Shown here: piece after piece, positions 42,563-54,494 of the stretch
Layout: every line of letters begins with the position of its first letter
Position numbering within the stretch: the stretch's first letter is position 1
NCBI RefSeq assembly: GCF_000699445.3
Contig: NC_067195.1
Coordinates: forward strand, 54,478,465-54,542,464
Direction of reading: 5' to 3'
DNA length: 64,000 nt
Origin: Schistosoma haematobium
Lineage: Eukaryota; Platyhelminthes; Trematoda; Strigeidida; Schistosomatidae
Notes under the pieces: model-generated
Databases searched by the model: none
The model's input: only the letters and a program-made list of their open reading frames with translations
Told to the model about the DNA's origin: nothing
Program-made: the position numbers and the translations under genes

Positions 42563-42901
42563 TTCTCATTTCTGCAGCAATTTAGAAGACTCTCGCGGTC
42601 TCCCACATTGTACAAGCATTCCATGTACCTAAATAAATGGTTGCCTTGATTGTCAGAAGGGTCATCGGCCTCGTGGCTTTCGAAGGAACTCTGCTTTCAT
42701 CATGAGGCGTCATAACTCTTCTAAATGAAGACCTTCTGATTCACCGGGCAGAGTTTAAATGGTTTGAATAATTTTTTCCAGTTAGCATTTTTTAGTGAGC
42801 TAGTTTTCTACGGGATGGGATCGCTAACGCCATGTCCAACCCTCCTCCTTTATCCGGGCTTGGGACCGGCAGTAGCTCCCGGAGGGGCTCCAGGAGGAGT
42901 T

Positions 42902-42912
42902 GGCAGAGCGAG
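42902..42912. repeat. Target-site duplication of RTE-B, right copy
   Basis: GGCAGAGCGAG, partner of 34346-34356. The two differences fit an old insertion. Confidence 0.55.
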
Positions 42913-44050
42913 TGCACGACGTTTTTACAGGCATGATCAATAAGTTAAATTAATGAAAAGATAAGACGCTCCCCAAGCAGGGTTGTCAAATAGATATGGT
43001 TAATGGAAATGGCTGTACATTCGTGCAGATTTTCCAGTGAGTTATTAATGTTTTTATGTCAGCATTTTACTATGAGTATAGTTTTTATGATCTGTCTCAT
43101 AAATAGTATCGCTCACTCCTGTCCAGACCGAAGATACTGATTCCGTTAACAGTGTATAAAGGGGTTTTATGAAGTGAAGTGCTATTCTACCGAACCACAG
43201 TAGGGAGTTTCTCAAACTCCTTGGTGTGGTCCAACGTATGTGCGGTGCAATAACGTTTATGTGCAAACTTCTGAATATCTCAAAAGCAGTTTTATTGGGG
43301 GTTCAAGTTATATTGTTTGGTCTACTGATGATGCTGAATGTATAGTTTTTTGTATATTGACGTTTGATCGGGCTCAAGCTAACACATAGTTGTTGATAAC
43401 GATCAGATGAAATACTAGAGCTGCATGGTCACCATTACCTAGGGGTGGCATATAGTCAACGTTTGTGATGTCATCCTCAGGATGTGTTAACCTGAGATCT
43501 AGTAAGAATGGTCCAGTATTCAAGTCGCACATAATTTCTTCCTTCACATGTCGCGGGATAACTGTATCAACCAGTTTTATTCGATAAAAAGTACGCCAAC
43601 TCAGTCTACAGGCGTTTCCGGTCTACCTTAAGTCTCTTAAAGCCTTCTAAAATTAAAAATGTCGACCACTTGATGACCAAGTTTTGAAACCGTCCAACAA
43701 GATGTCATTTATATTAAAGTCTGAACTGCGATAAATAAAACCAGTCAGAAGCTCTAGTCTATTGTATTTCGGGCGGAAACTAACTAATTCACATGTCATT
43801 ATATATGTCGTTAATAGCCGTAAAATTGATAGTGTTCTTAATAAGTTGAGCTACTCCTCCTCACTTGCACTTCTTGGCTCTGTAGGCTCTTACCTATTTG
43901 AAACTTTAAAAATCAAGTTCCCTACTTTCTGCAGACTGCATCACCCAAATTTCTGTGGCTGTGATTATATCTGGCTTGGTAGAGTCTGCCTGGGCACGTA
44001 ATTACAATCGCTTGTTCAGCAAGTCCAGGAATTCGTGTAACATATCCGAA
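42913..44050 (-). pseudogene. CR1/jockey-type endonuclease relic (outer element, 5' part)
   Basis: The minus strand gives PDIITATEIWV (ITETW box), GGVAQLIKN, a YRSS-like box, NVDYMPPLGNGDHAALVF-like residues spread over two frames, and a 70-residue open piece (43054-43266) with WTTPRSLRNSLLWFGRIALH. These are in the order of a CR1/jockey endonuclease and the linker to the RT. It is full of stops. The RT part is found on the far side of RTE-B at 33150-34345. Confidence 0.7.
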
Positions 44051-45841
44051 GACCATTTAAATGGCTCCAGAATCATTCTCCATTAAAGCTCCACCTCACG
44101 AAAATTTACAGTATTAGGGTTATTCTTGCCAGCATCTACCCATAGTTGTAGTTACTTTTCAGCTTCTCGCCTTTTTTAAATCGTCCGCGAGCGACAATAT
44201 TCTACGAACAAAATTCGTGTCCCTTTAGTTCATATTCGATTTCACTCCTAATTCCCTCTCATTGGAAGGTTTAAATACCACTTTGACAGCCTGGTTTGAC
44301 TTCTTTTAAGTTTTTTTGGCTACCGAGTCCATAAACATTTGGACAGGTGACTCCAGAGATATATTATAACGTTAGCTGATTGAGTAGATCTTTTATCAAA
44401 GCAAAAAAGTGGGTTCTGAACTTTCCTAATTCTCGTAACAGACCTTTTTGAAGTCAATCCTACTTCCTTTAGTTCATGTCAGTTGATCGACTTCGAGTTT
44501 AATCGAGATGTTTTCATATCGATTTTTTTCACCGAATATGCGAATATCATTTAATCTGTAGCGTGGTGTCGAGTTGAGATTAACTATGAACACCGCTACC
44601 AAGAAACACGTGCCAAGCGAATCAGAAGGCGAAGGTTGGACGTAACCAAAGAAACCCATAAAATCTCCGAGAAGCCAAATATCAGAAGACAGTTAATGGA
44701 CCAAGTCCATGTTTATTTGCTGGCGATCTCGTGGCATCGAAAGGATACCGAGATCGTGCCAGGATACAAGCTTGGTTACAGAACGTAACCGAATCCGCGC
44801 GAAGTTACAATCTAAGTGTAAGCATAAGAATGGAAGTACAATATAGCTGTCATTAGCACAGTCAAACAAAAGCACATTAAAACAGCCACTGGTACACTTG
44901 GTTATAATAATAAGCGTTTTTATTAAACCAGTCGTGTTCTCGTGATAAATGTGAGTCACTACAAATCTATATATGCCTTTGAGCAAACTGTTTGAGACAG
45001 CATTGGCGATAAGACCGCACATGTGTATTTTAAATAATTCGCTTGAAAGCCTATGGTATTTCGAATTATATGAATTATTGTACTAACTAAGAATCCCAGA
45101 AATAACGCAGCTGAATCAAGAAGTACTAGATGAGCACAAACGAATGTATTGTATTTAAAATTCAAAATCGAGCATTCAAGAAGTACAAAAGAATCATTAT
45201 TTAATTCAAACACCACAAAGTCTCAGGTGTTAAATTCGTTCAAGCTTCGTAGTACCATCCTTCGCTCTAATCTCACTTCATACCAAATACCACCGTTCGT
45301 TTTGTGCCTTATTCTGTTTGATTCAGATAATCACTTCCATATATTGGAGATGAAAAACACAAGGGAGGATATTAGCAAGACGAGGAATACAAGAGAATGA
45401 TGAAAAGAGCGTATGAGAACTTTCGGCTAGAATTGAATTTATGAGCTAACCAATCAGATTTAAGATAACATGTCTCGAATTTTGGCGCGAAATTAATTTG
45501 TTCATTTAGCAAAATAGAGTTTTGTGATTGCAGCTGATGTCAGCTCGTGATGAAAACCCTAAATTTAATTCCTAACCCTAGCAATCAACTACAAATATTA
45601 AACCTAATTCCTTCCACTGGTTTATAATCCTCATATGTATTTGTTGGTAGATTAATATTCTCTAAGTCTTTTTGGCATTGCTCAAAGGTTTTCCATTAAT
45701 TATAGACTCACCAAATACTTTCGTTCTTTCTAAAGTAATATTTCTACAATAAAAAAGGAAAATACCCTTGAAATAGTGAACGATCTCATTTTCAGATTAC
45801 CTTGTCAAAGTAATACCCGCAACATTCAAAAATTTTAAGGA
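44051..45841. other. Intergenic DNA upstream of the PIH1D1-like gene
   Basis: No recognisable domain in the short open frames on either strand. The stretch 45420-45840 should contain the promoter and 5' UTR of the PIH1D1-like gene. It holds GGCGCGAAATT and CTAACCCTAG motifs, but no clear TATA box can be defended. Confidence 0.45.
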
Positions 45842-45871
45842 ATGGGGATTTTCGACATAGTCCAAGATGAG
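45842..45871 (+). CDS. PIH1D1: PIH1D1-like exon 1 (start)
   Basis: ATG in the context AAGGAATGG with TAA two codons upstream. Encodes [10 protein letters not shown], then a GTATGG donor. The start and the first intron rest on frame and homologue length, not on strong similarity. Confidence 0.6.
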
Positions 45872-48800
45872 GTATGGATTGTGCTTATCTCTCATCTGAT
45901 AATAAAGGTCCCTGTACGAAATACGCAGCAAAGCTCAATTATAATCGTACCCGATCCAGGTTTGATAACCTTCACTCGGTAGTAATGATCACAGGGTTTT
46001 GTGTAAAGCTAAAGTCTAAAAATCAGGAAAAAGTGTTTGTGAACATATGTACCTCTGATAAAGTAAATGGGTACCCCTTTTGAAGATCTTTATAGGTCCC
46101 AGTTCCGAAGGATCTAAGTGAAGAGGGATTAAGATCAATCCTTAATGATATTGACAACTCCCCACCCTTCAAAGTCCCAATGTGCATAGGAGAACCTCAC
46201 GCTGAGACTGACTCAGGTACTATTTTCATACCCTGGTTCCTTCAAATCCCTTTTGCTTTCTATCTATAGGATTATTTATCCAGACGAGATCCTAATATTC
46301 GATCCCAAGAAATTCTGCGTTCATTATTACCGAACAGATCGCTTCATACTTTTGCATTCAGTGTTACTAAAAGTTAATGGCATAATAGAATTTTCGGAAT
46401 TTAAAGGTTCTACCACGACGATTTTGATGTTGCAAACTCAGGTATCGCCTGGACACCACCGAAGTTAGTATGACACGTATTCGGTTTCTCAGTGAGAACA
46501 AAATATCTAGTTCATCCGCAATATCCACTGGTTAATATTACTATTTAAATCGATTCAGTGTATTCATGCTTAGAAACACTGATGAATAGTGCACTATTAG
46601 AGAGTATTTATCGGTTCACAGTTATTTGGGTAATCTGGACCACCTTATAAACGGTTCCTGAAATTCAAATCCTGTGGCAGACACATACTGTTCCGGTTAT
46701 TTTTGTTACGATTGCTTTGATCTACTCACTAAGTAAAGTTTACCAGCCGATGCCCAATATCTTAATTGTTGGCCTCATTTCAGTCCTGAATAATACATGT
46801 TAGTCATTGATTATCAACTATTTCCGAGCTTGTAATTCTAGTTAAAAGCGAAGCTTTTCAAGACAGCACAAAGCATTGCCGATATAGTTACTTGGGTATC
46901 ATCCAATCCCTTGATTTACACGAATTGTATAAATAAAAACAAATTTTGAACTGCTTGTTCCCCTATGCGGTACTACTTCAAAGTAAGAAAACTTAGGCCC
47001 TTATATATTCGTTCTAAGTCCTGAATTGTTTATGAATGACTAATATACATTTTGTCTATCACAGATTTTGATTCAATTTTTACTTCTGTCGTGTAAGGAT
47101 GTTTAAGTGCACGAAACTCAACCACCAAACCAAGATTGCGACAATGTGAAGGTTCCGTGTTAACTGTATGTTTCGTGAATAAATGCCTTTGGTGTAACGA
47201 TTCTGGAAAAAATGTATAACATTTAAACCTCCGAAACAGTCGTGATACTAATAAGGTCTAAATACATGGTCTAAACCAATATCGAACTCCTAGAACATAT
47301 TGGGGATTTCTGACTCGCCTGCTTCCGAACCACATAGTATGTTTACTCATTCTAGGCCGGAAAAACATTGTGCGAGCGGGTCTTTTTCCAAACACTAGAA
47401 CTAGACTTAATGCTTACATTATGTTGACAACGTTTCAATCTTCCTGGGTTATATTGATCCACTAGTATCACAAAATATATTTTTTTTGTCCAAACACCTT
47501 ACCCAAGGTTTAGGCGTTACATACATTAGACCGTCGTTGGGCTAACGATCTAAATTTTGACGACTGGTTTGATCACTTACGGAATGTGTTGGTTATCGTG
47601 AATCAACTGTTTGTTTCACTCATAATATCAATCTAATCTACTACACAATGACTTACTATCTGATCACAAACTTTCTTACTGATTGGTTGCTTCTCAATGT
47701 TTTGGTACCTATATTCTTGTTATCCGCATTCAACTTTTGTTTCTCAATCATAGAGAAAGTAAAATCACTTTGTGTTCTACATATTCCGGGATAGTCCTGG
47801 ACAAGCACTCAAAATGCTGTCAGTTTCTGTAGGAAAGTTTGAGGCGTTATAATCTCAGGAAAACACAAAAAATGTGTACTAGAAGTGTCAACTCACTTTT
47901 CAACCTTTCTCATCGTCATAATGAACCAGAAGCATTCTGAATTATCAAAACAATAAAAGAATTGGTGACTTTCGAATAGTGTTACATATCGATGGATCAT
48001 GCGTTCGATATTTCCTAACCACATTCTTTTGTATTGTCATTGATATGGAGCTCAGTGACTGTGGACATCATCGTTCTCGCTTAACGTAGTTTTATTTGAT
48101 TGTTTCCAGTCAGTCAGTAACACCAATTAGATAAATTTATAAAGAATAAAAATAAGTAGTCAGGTTTGAAACCATAAATATATCCACTTGGCCACATCGT
48201 ATCATTTACTATCCCTAATCAATCACCATTTATTCACTGAAAGTGTGTTAATAAATTACCAAAATCATACTTCATAAAAGTTATGGAAGTAATCATCTAC
48301 TTGTGTTTTTAATTGATTGGTTTAGTTAAAAATGTATGAAGTAGCTGAAAGTATACAAATGATATCATATTGAGTAGGGGTGCAGATGAAGTGCATAATA
48401 TTAATAATGCCTTTTAACAAATCTTAGGATATCTATAAAGCGTTTTAAATCTACGAAATGTAAAATGACATCTTAAATATATGTTGTCTCTAGTGTGAAC
48501 CTGGATATTAAGTGTAAAACACTTCAAGTAGTTTATTGTTTAGTGTAGCCTCAATAACAGTCACAAATTGATAAATAATAGAATTCTCGTAGACACATAG
48601 ATAGATCATAAACAATCAAAGTCTCATTAAATTTTCTATACGTTGTCGATGAGTACTAATGAAAACAAAATTCACAAATTGAACCGTCTGTTGCCTATTA
48701 ATAATAAATTAATGCTGTGATCAACACCAATGCATGTACTGATGAAACTACTTCCATAAGTAGATATCGTTTTTAAAAACCTTTGTAATTTCATACTTTA

Positions 48801-49293
48801 TTCCTTTAATTTTAAGCTCAGAAAGGCTGTACCGCTTATGATGTAATAATCAACCCACAATTCTACCAAAAAGTCAAATCATCAGAGTTGTTTGAGGCAT
48901 TTTTGATGACAGTGATATTCGAAGGCTTGGAAAATAAGTATGGCATCGAACTTGAAAGAAGTAAGCATCCAGTTTGTATTCATTATTTTCTAATTTAATC
49001 TTACAGGTTGGATTGTTTTAAAGAATAAGAAATGTATGGGTAAACCACAAGAACAATGTATTCGAACTTCTAGTCGTCCCGCGATTATTGAAATGAATGA
49101 TTCTCAGTAAGAGTTAGTATATATGTATAATCTTCTTATTTGTAAATATTTTAGACCACCCAAACTAAAAGTGATAGAGTTACCTGATCCACCTTTTAAA
49201 GGTGATACTCCCAAGTATGAAATATTAAAGGTTAAGGATGATGTTAGTGGAGAAGTGCGTTGCTTAATTGCACGAATAATCATGCCAAAGCTG
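45842..49293 (+). CDS. PIH1D1: PIH1 domain-containing protein 1-like (R2TP complex subunit), seven 5' exons
   Basis: Exons 45842-45871, 45908-45959, 45995-46062, 46096-46216, 48817-48960, 49007-49106 and 49155-49293 join in phase to 218 codons. Matches to PIH1D1 include [20 protein letters not shown] then [38 protein letters not shown] and [16 protein letters not shown]-like domain begins [14 protein letters not shown]1D1 works with RPAP3 and RUVBL1/2 as the R2TP co-chaperone of HSP90 in assembling snoRNPs, RNA polymerases and PIKK kinases. Its PIH domain binds phosphorylated clients through lysines that appear conserved (GFCVK and EKVF). The ATG at 45842 has an in-frame TAA just upstream, which supports it as the start. 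The CS-domain end is not found in the window. Confidence 0.88.
45872..45907 (+). other. 36-bp candidate intron, frame-neutral
   Basis: GTATGG...ATAATAAAG. The length is a multiple of three and there is no in-frame stop, so retention would add 12 residues. Very short 5' introns are typical of schistosome genes. Confidence 0.55.
45908..45959 (+). CDS. PIH1D1: PIH1D1-like exon 2
   Basis: Encodes [17 protein letters not shown]. It joins the next exon to give PDPGFCVK, matching the QPGFCIK of PIH1D1. Confidence 0.75.
45995..46062 (+). CDS. PIH1D1: PIH1D1-like exon 3
   Basis: After a 35-bp intron (45960-45994). Encodes [20 protein letters not shown] then DK. This is the phospho-client binding edge of the PIH domain. 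Confidence 0.9.
46096..46216 (+). CDS. PIH1D1: PIH1D1-like exon 4
   Basis: After a 33-bp intron (46063-46095). Encodes [20 protein letters not shown] then [26 protein letters not shown] is a signature of the family. Confidence 0.93.
46217..48816 (+). other. PIH1D1-like intron, no recognised repeat
   Basis: 2.6 kb of AT-rich DNA between two clear exons. No transposable element was recognised. Confidence 0.7.
48817..48960 (+). CDS. PIH1D1: PIH1D1-like exon 5
   Basis: Acceptor TTTTAAG, donor GTAAGC. Encodes [20 protein letters not shown] then [20 protein letters not shown]. This is the core of the PIH domain. Confidence 0.95.
49007..49106 (+). CDS. PIH1D1: PIH1D1-like exon 6
   Basis: After a 46-bp intron. 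Encodes [20 protein letters not shown] then [12 protein letters not shown], matching the end of the PIH domain (MKN-FMG-QQNIR-RP). Confidence 0.92.
49155..49293 (+). CDS. PIH1D1: PIH1D1-like exon 7 (start of CS-like domain)
   Basis: After a 48-bp intron. Encodes [20 protein letters not shown] and [20 protein letters not shown], ending IIMPKL at a GTAGGT donor. If the donor is not used, the frame ends five codons later at TAA 49309-49311. Splicing on is favoured because the family has about 60 more residues. Confidence 0.88.
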
Positions 49294-52200
49294 GTAGGTC
49301 TATCTTTGTAATATAGACATCCCAAAGTGCAAAATGTTAGTTTTCTTTGATCACTGGTTTATTACATAATTATTCAAAATAATATACATTCGCATAAATT
49401 GTAATCTCCCACGATTACATGATAATTTTTTTGAGAATATAGCTAAACTGTTTTTTAAGAATTCAGTGTATCTTTGAATTGATCGTAATGACTTCTTCAA
49501 ATGCTTTTTTATTTTCCGTGTGCTCTACAGGTTGTTTTTTAGGATTTCACACGAAGATAGTGTTAGCAAATACTGATGTAAACTTTCTATTCTTAAATAC
49601 CATACTTCCACTCCAATTGTATACACATAACAATTTATAAATGGGTATAAAAGTGAAGGACAGAATTTCTAGTGTACGTCTTTTTTCTAATGAATATTTT
49701 CATGAAGAAGATTTGAAATTGAACTGTCTAACATTGAAAAACCTGTTGTCCTTGTTTCTGTCCTAGAGTTACTTTGTTGATATTCACGGAATCATTTAAA
49801 TTTTACATAAAGACGAAATATCACAAATATACTATTTGGTATTAATAAACTAATTACTCGAATGAACGATATGATCTTATGATGTTTTGTTGGCTGTAAG
49901 TCATTATCAAGTTTACAAACGAAACTTGGTCCGATCACACTAGACAAATATATTGCAGATACTCAGGTTGTCGAATTCGTAAAGATAAAAATATTTTGAC
50001 AAAAGGAAGGGAGGGAATGGTATACAATAGTGCAATTCATCAAGTGTTCTGAGTAAAATAATCAATTTTCAAGGTAATATATCTCTAACAGCAAGTCAAT
50101 CTGTGCAAACAAAAAGTTATACAGAATGTTTCCCAGTAGAAACATCCCTCATTCTGTATATCACGCGTTTAGTAGTGCATTATAGCGTACTATATATATA
50201 TATATATGCTCAATGTAATTATCTTCTCGATAGTAAACATGAGATTTGATTCAGTTCTCACTGTAGTTTACCGCATACTAAATAACCGGTTTCTAAATAT
50301 CATGAAAATAGTTCCAATATTATAGCGAAAAAGTACACACTTAAAAGAGGTGATTATGAGTTGCAGGTTTCCTCTATCTTAAAATTTATATCGTGTCACG
50401 TAGAATTTCGCATAATTCCACCTTTCTTGCGATATCGTTAATTTTCTACTTGTTTATTTTTGTCCTGTGTATTACTCACCGTTGATCCTAGTTCTTTTTA
50501 TGTTGTGCCGTAATAAACTACTAATTTCATTTGAGTACTATATTTTGTCCACTATTTCATTATGATGGTAACAAATGTGAGTAAAAGGGTATTCATTTAC
50601 TTGAGACATAAAACATAATATTTATAATAATCAATAGCGTAATTAAAATATAATGTCACCTTTACATTCTCGGAATCCAGTTGAGAAAATGCTTCCAAGT
50701 GACAAGTTAAAAAAATTTTGTTTCACTGACTTTTATATTTAATTATCATCTCTCAAAACGAGATATGAGGTTCTTAAACTGAATTTTTTAGCGCTAGTAT
50801 TTAATGTCATGTTAATCTGGCGACAAACGAAATCTAACATTATTCTAGCTTAATAATAGATCAGTGTTTTAAGCTCATTTTTAAGCTGTTGTATCACTCG
50901 TTAAGACCCATTTTCACTTCAGTCTAGACAACAAAATATTAACTCTGGCTTCCCAGTAGTTATGACTCAAGAGTCAGTACAATAATATTTATTTAGTTAA
51001 TGGATTTAATAGTTCATAAGATAGTATATATGTCCAAATGCTTCTTGTAACAAGCTTGTTTCGTATGAAATAACTCACTATGCCCGGTAAATAATTGTCA
51101 GGGTGTTTAGAAATATTTGACACTCAGGATTCCAACTTGCACTTGTGTAAATGATTGTTTGTACTCCAAGTATGGGAAATTCTCTCATGCTAGAACAATA
51201 AAAGTCAATTATCTAAATGATCAAAGTATTTACTAACCAATTCTAGGAAGGTGAATCCATATAAATTGACTTTGATAGCGTTTAGCACGATACCAAGTGA
51301 CTGTATACACCAATATCAACTGATATTTTACACCTTTTATCTATATTTCAACTGCAGAAATATAGTTCAAACGTCTTTAGGTAATATTTTACTTTAGAAT
51401 CAGGATAGATATTATGCCACTGTCTTTGTATTTAATGACATCAAATCTTTCACATTATTCACAAAAACAAGTATTGTTTATCGTAAACCTCCTACATAAA
51501 ACCAATGTGCACATTTTTGAGCTTTATCTCATTACAATATAGGGGAAACTTGGCCAAACACAGCCAACATCCAAAATTATTTGTTGTGGTGACTTTCCAA
51601 AAGAGAAATTAATTCTTATTCATGATTCACCCAGTAGACATGGGTCCCCGTCAAATTTCCTAACAAGGGATAAAAAACAATTAGGTCTATTTTGGCACAC
51701 CCTCTTAATACTGGTCACTATGTCGATATAAATTCAGCGTTTAAAGTTATCTATAGAATCTCATTGAACTTACTCTCTATGCCTTCAGAATTTGACTCGT
51801 ACGTACAACAGACGCCGTAGGATGTATATCAATATACCTAATTTCTGTATACAGCCTTTTAATCTCCCTTGTCCTACTTATTACCTTTCCACAAATTTTC
51901 TAAATTTTACGATTTTGTTATATCTTAATCTTATACAATGTGTCTAATAATCTGATCATCTAATTTTCATTACACTCGTTTTACTATTTATTTATTAATA
52001 ATCTGACAGATAACACAAAACGCATATTTAATTTCAATTTCTATTCTTGATCTTAAGCAACTAGTCATGGTAACCAGCTTTTTATAAAGTTTCATTTTAG
52101 TTTTAATTTCACAGACATAGTCTTAATAACTGATTACTATATTATTAGATTGACTTACTACCACTTGTATTTGTTTTACATTTATTTACAAATTCTATAT

Positions 52201-52613
52201 GATTGTGCAGAGCAACTGATTAGAAATGAATATTTATTCGTTCATCTTAATGTGAATATTTAATGGAAAGGACTCCAAAATACTATAGATCACTGAAAAT
52301 ATCTAAAAGTGAAACACTAGTTGCTCGAGTCAATATTTCACAGACCAATTCTAATGGGCAGTATAACTTACCAGAGATTTATGAAAGGAGATATATGAGT
52401 GTCTTTTTTATTTATTCTGTTTTGCGTATTTGTTTCATGAAAATCTGTTTAATCGTCATGTGTCAGTAATTTCTTAAACAACCGTTTTCAGTTTGTCAAG
52501 TCAGGTTGACTGATCTTGAATATACTACAGTCCTTCCTAGTCATTATTTATCCATGTCTCATTTATACTATATGGACAGTCCTCTAGAGTATGTCGGATT
52601 CTTAACGTGTTCC
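49294..52613 (+). other. Intron or intergenic DNA downstream of PIH1D1-like exon 7
   Basis: AT-rich. The only recognisable element is a Penelope-like relic at 51690-51830. No CS-domain exon was recognised. An open frame at 52263-52469 has no domain. Confidence 0.5.
51690..51830 (+). pseudogene. Penelope-like element relic, C-terminus
   Basis: HTLLNTGHYVDINSAFKVIY, read across one frame change, parallels AKHIIETGHKIDLNSAFVVL of the copy at 19400-19876. It is followed by a decayed YVQQTP where that copy has CVQKH. A CT-rich 3' sequence follows as in the younger copy. Confidence 0.6.
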
Positions 52614-52620
52614 ATTTCAA
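52614..52620. repeat. Target-site duplication of short RTE-B, left
   Basis: ATTTCAA, repeated at 52967-52973. Confidence 0.7.
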
Positions 52621-52966
52621 TTTACTTACTTACACCTGTTACTCCTCGTGAAGGAGCATAGGCCGCTTACCAGCATTTTCCATCCAACCCTGTCCTGGGA
52701 AATCCTTTCCAGTTGTTATTCATCCTTTTCATATCTGATTCTATTTCCCGACGTAATGCTTTCACCATGAGGCGTCATAGTTCTTCTAAATGAATACGTT
52801 CTAACTCCTAGGGCACAGTTTAAATGGTTTGAATTATTTTTTCTGGTTAGCGTTTTTTTAGCGAGTTAGTTTTCTATGGGATGGGGTCGCTAACCCCACG
52901 CCCAATTCTCCTTTTTTACCCGGGCTTGGGACCGGCAGTAACTCTAGAAGAGCTACACGCGGAGTT
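52621..52966 (-). mobile_element. 346-bp RTE-B deletion derivative (5' leader fused to 3' tail)
   Basis: The left end is the RTE-B 3' terminus (TTTACTTACTTACACCTGTT, GAAGGAGCATAGGCCGC). The right half is the 5' leader (GGGATGGGGTCGCTAACCCC, GGGCTTGGGACCGGCAGTAA). Together with the 7-bp ATTTCAA duplication, this shows one insertion of a unit that lacks nearly the whole coding region. Confidence 0.8.
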
Positions 52967-52973
52967 ATTTCAA

Positions 52974-54494
52974 CTTGCCTTGATTTTATAAATTTCTCAC
53001 GATATTTTATAGTACTTTCCAATAAATAGGTAGTATACCATTGTTTGTATGGTTTATTTGGTAGATAAAGGATATCTGTGATATAACCTGGTATTACTAG
53101 TCTTTGGGCACGAGGCGTACACATATCATGTATGTCGAGCTTAAGATTGTCACCTCTTATTGTGTTTGGTTCAGATATCCCAAATCTACAGGTACTTTTT
53201 TCAACTCAATGTATGCTTGTAATTCTATATAATACTTAGTGACTGAGTTATCATAGTTTATTCTACGAGTCAATCATTAGACCAACGGCGTAGTTGTATA
53301 TTTTCAATCACACTGCACAGCATCATATTAGTGTGTTAGTATGTTTTATCTTTTCCCTTGACCGAGTGACCAATAATATCATTTTCTTAGATAATTTAAA
53401 TACAGTTACTGATTTCATATACACTATTTTCTATATACACTAGATTGAATTACCTCCTGTTTAAAAAAAACTATTAGACAGATGGAGTATGCATACTTGT
53501 GTATCTTTCTAACAGCCTTGTTTACGTTTATCTTCAGTTGATTCTAATTTGTCTTAAACCGTTTTAATAACTATCATTTTCCAAATAAAATGTAGCACAG
53601 TTACTTCCCCTCTGATATCTTTGAATAAAACAATAGTAATGATGGATCCAGAATAACGTGAATTCATACTGTCATCGGATAATTATCATTTTTAGCAGTC
53701 AAATAAAATATATTAAGATCGAGATTAAATGTTCTTCATGATTTGAAATTATGTAAATGAATAATTATAGGGGCGAAAGACTAATAACAAGGTTAATCAT
53801 TTGTTAAATGACAGTATGTATATTATAAACAAACGATAATTTTGTTTGAAGGTTCATGGTAATAATTCTGTAAAATGAGAAATTTGATTTTGGGATTTAT
53901 ATACCCATCATTAAAAAATTCAAACAGATGTCGAGAAATAAATCAGGAAAAACCACACTATATGAATAAAATATTTCAATTTTATTAAGTTCTCCAAACT
54001 GAATGGTTTAATTGCGATGGTACCATCGTCGTTCCGAACAGCATCATTGGCGCCTAATTCAGTTGGGAGTGAGTGTTATATAAGTTTATTCTGACCTCCT
54101 CGTGTGTCTATTAACAAGCTCATCCTCACGTAAAGTAAGCTCTATTGATTTCGTCCATAATGACAACGGAGGCTCCACAATCTAACTGCGAAACTCAGAA
54201 AACTCACCATACCAAAATCACTCACCTCAGCTGAGAATCTCCATTTCTGAAATTACTATACATTGCGAAAACATTTTAGGCCACTGTGGTAGTCAGATAT
54301 ATTTTTTTCCAAACAAACAAGTTGTTATTTCATGTGGTAATAAACATATCTTTTTACCAATCAGTTATTTATTCAATGTCGTTCATCTACCAGTTCATTA
54401 ACCCGCGTTTTTCTAAAAATAAAGATATACTACTTATAAGTAAGTCATCAACAGTTATAAAACTTTTAAGCAAAGATGGATAGTGTCTAGCCGT
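52974..54494 (+). other. Non-coding stretch, no recognised feature
   Basis: AT-rich; nothing supported. A moderately complex block at 53990-54230 (GATGGTACCATCGTCGTTCC) may be an old repeat. Confidence 0.45.

Larger units (their letters stand above)
34357..42901 (-). mobile_element. RTE-B retrotransposon, internally deleted and split by a BEL/Pao insertion
   Basis: The 3' tail TTACTTACTT lies at the left end and the GC-rich 5' leader (GGACCGGCAGTAGCTCCCGG) at the right end, so the element runs right to left. Removing the BEL/Pao insertion and one 5-bp duplication leaves about 2.35 kb. The endonuclease starts LGTWNACTMWETARV beside 42600-42640 and continues beyond the insertion at 36364. The Gly-Asp-Phe-Asn box LLGDFNAKVG follows, then NQIDHICINKKF and IASDHNLLVAKM. 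At about 35690 the frame jumps straight to the reverse transcriptase (KKGDLSMCDN), so the region between the domains is deleted. The RT keeps DFADDLA but has stops at several places. Confidence 0.88.

Noticed and set aside
45540..45600. CCTAACCCTAG and AACCCTAAAT words, considered as interstitial telomeric repeats
   Set aside because: Only isolated near-matches to CCCTAA, not a tandem array.
52263..52469. Open frame beginning MERTPKYYRSLKISKS, considered as the next CS-domain exon of the PIH1D1-like gene
   Set aside because: It shares only TPKY with exon 7 and lacks a convincing splice acceptor and the expected CS-domain pattern. Most likely chance.
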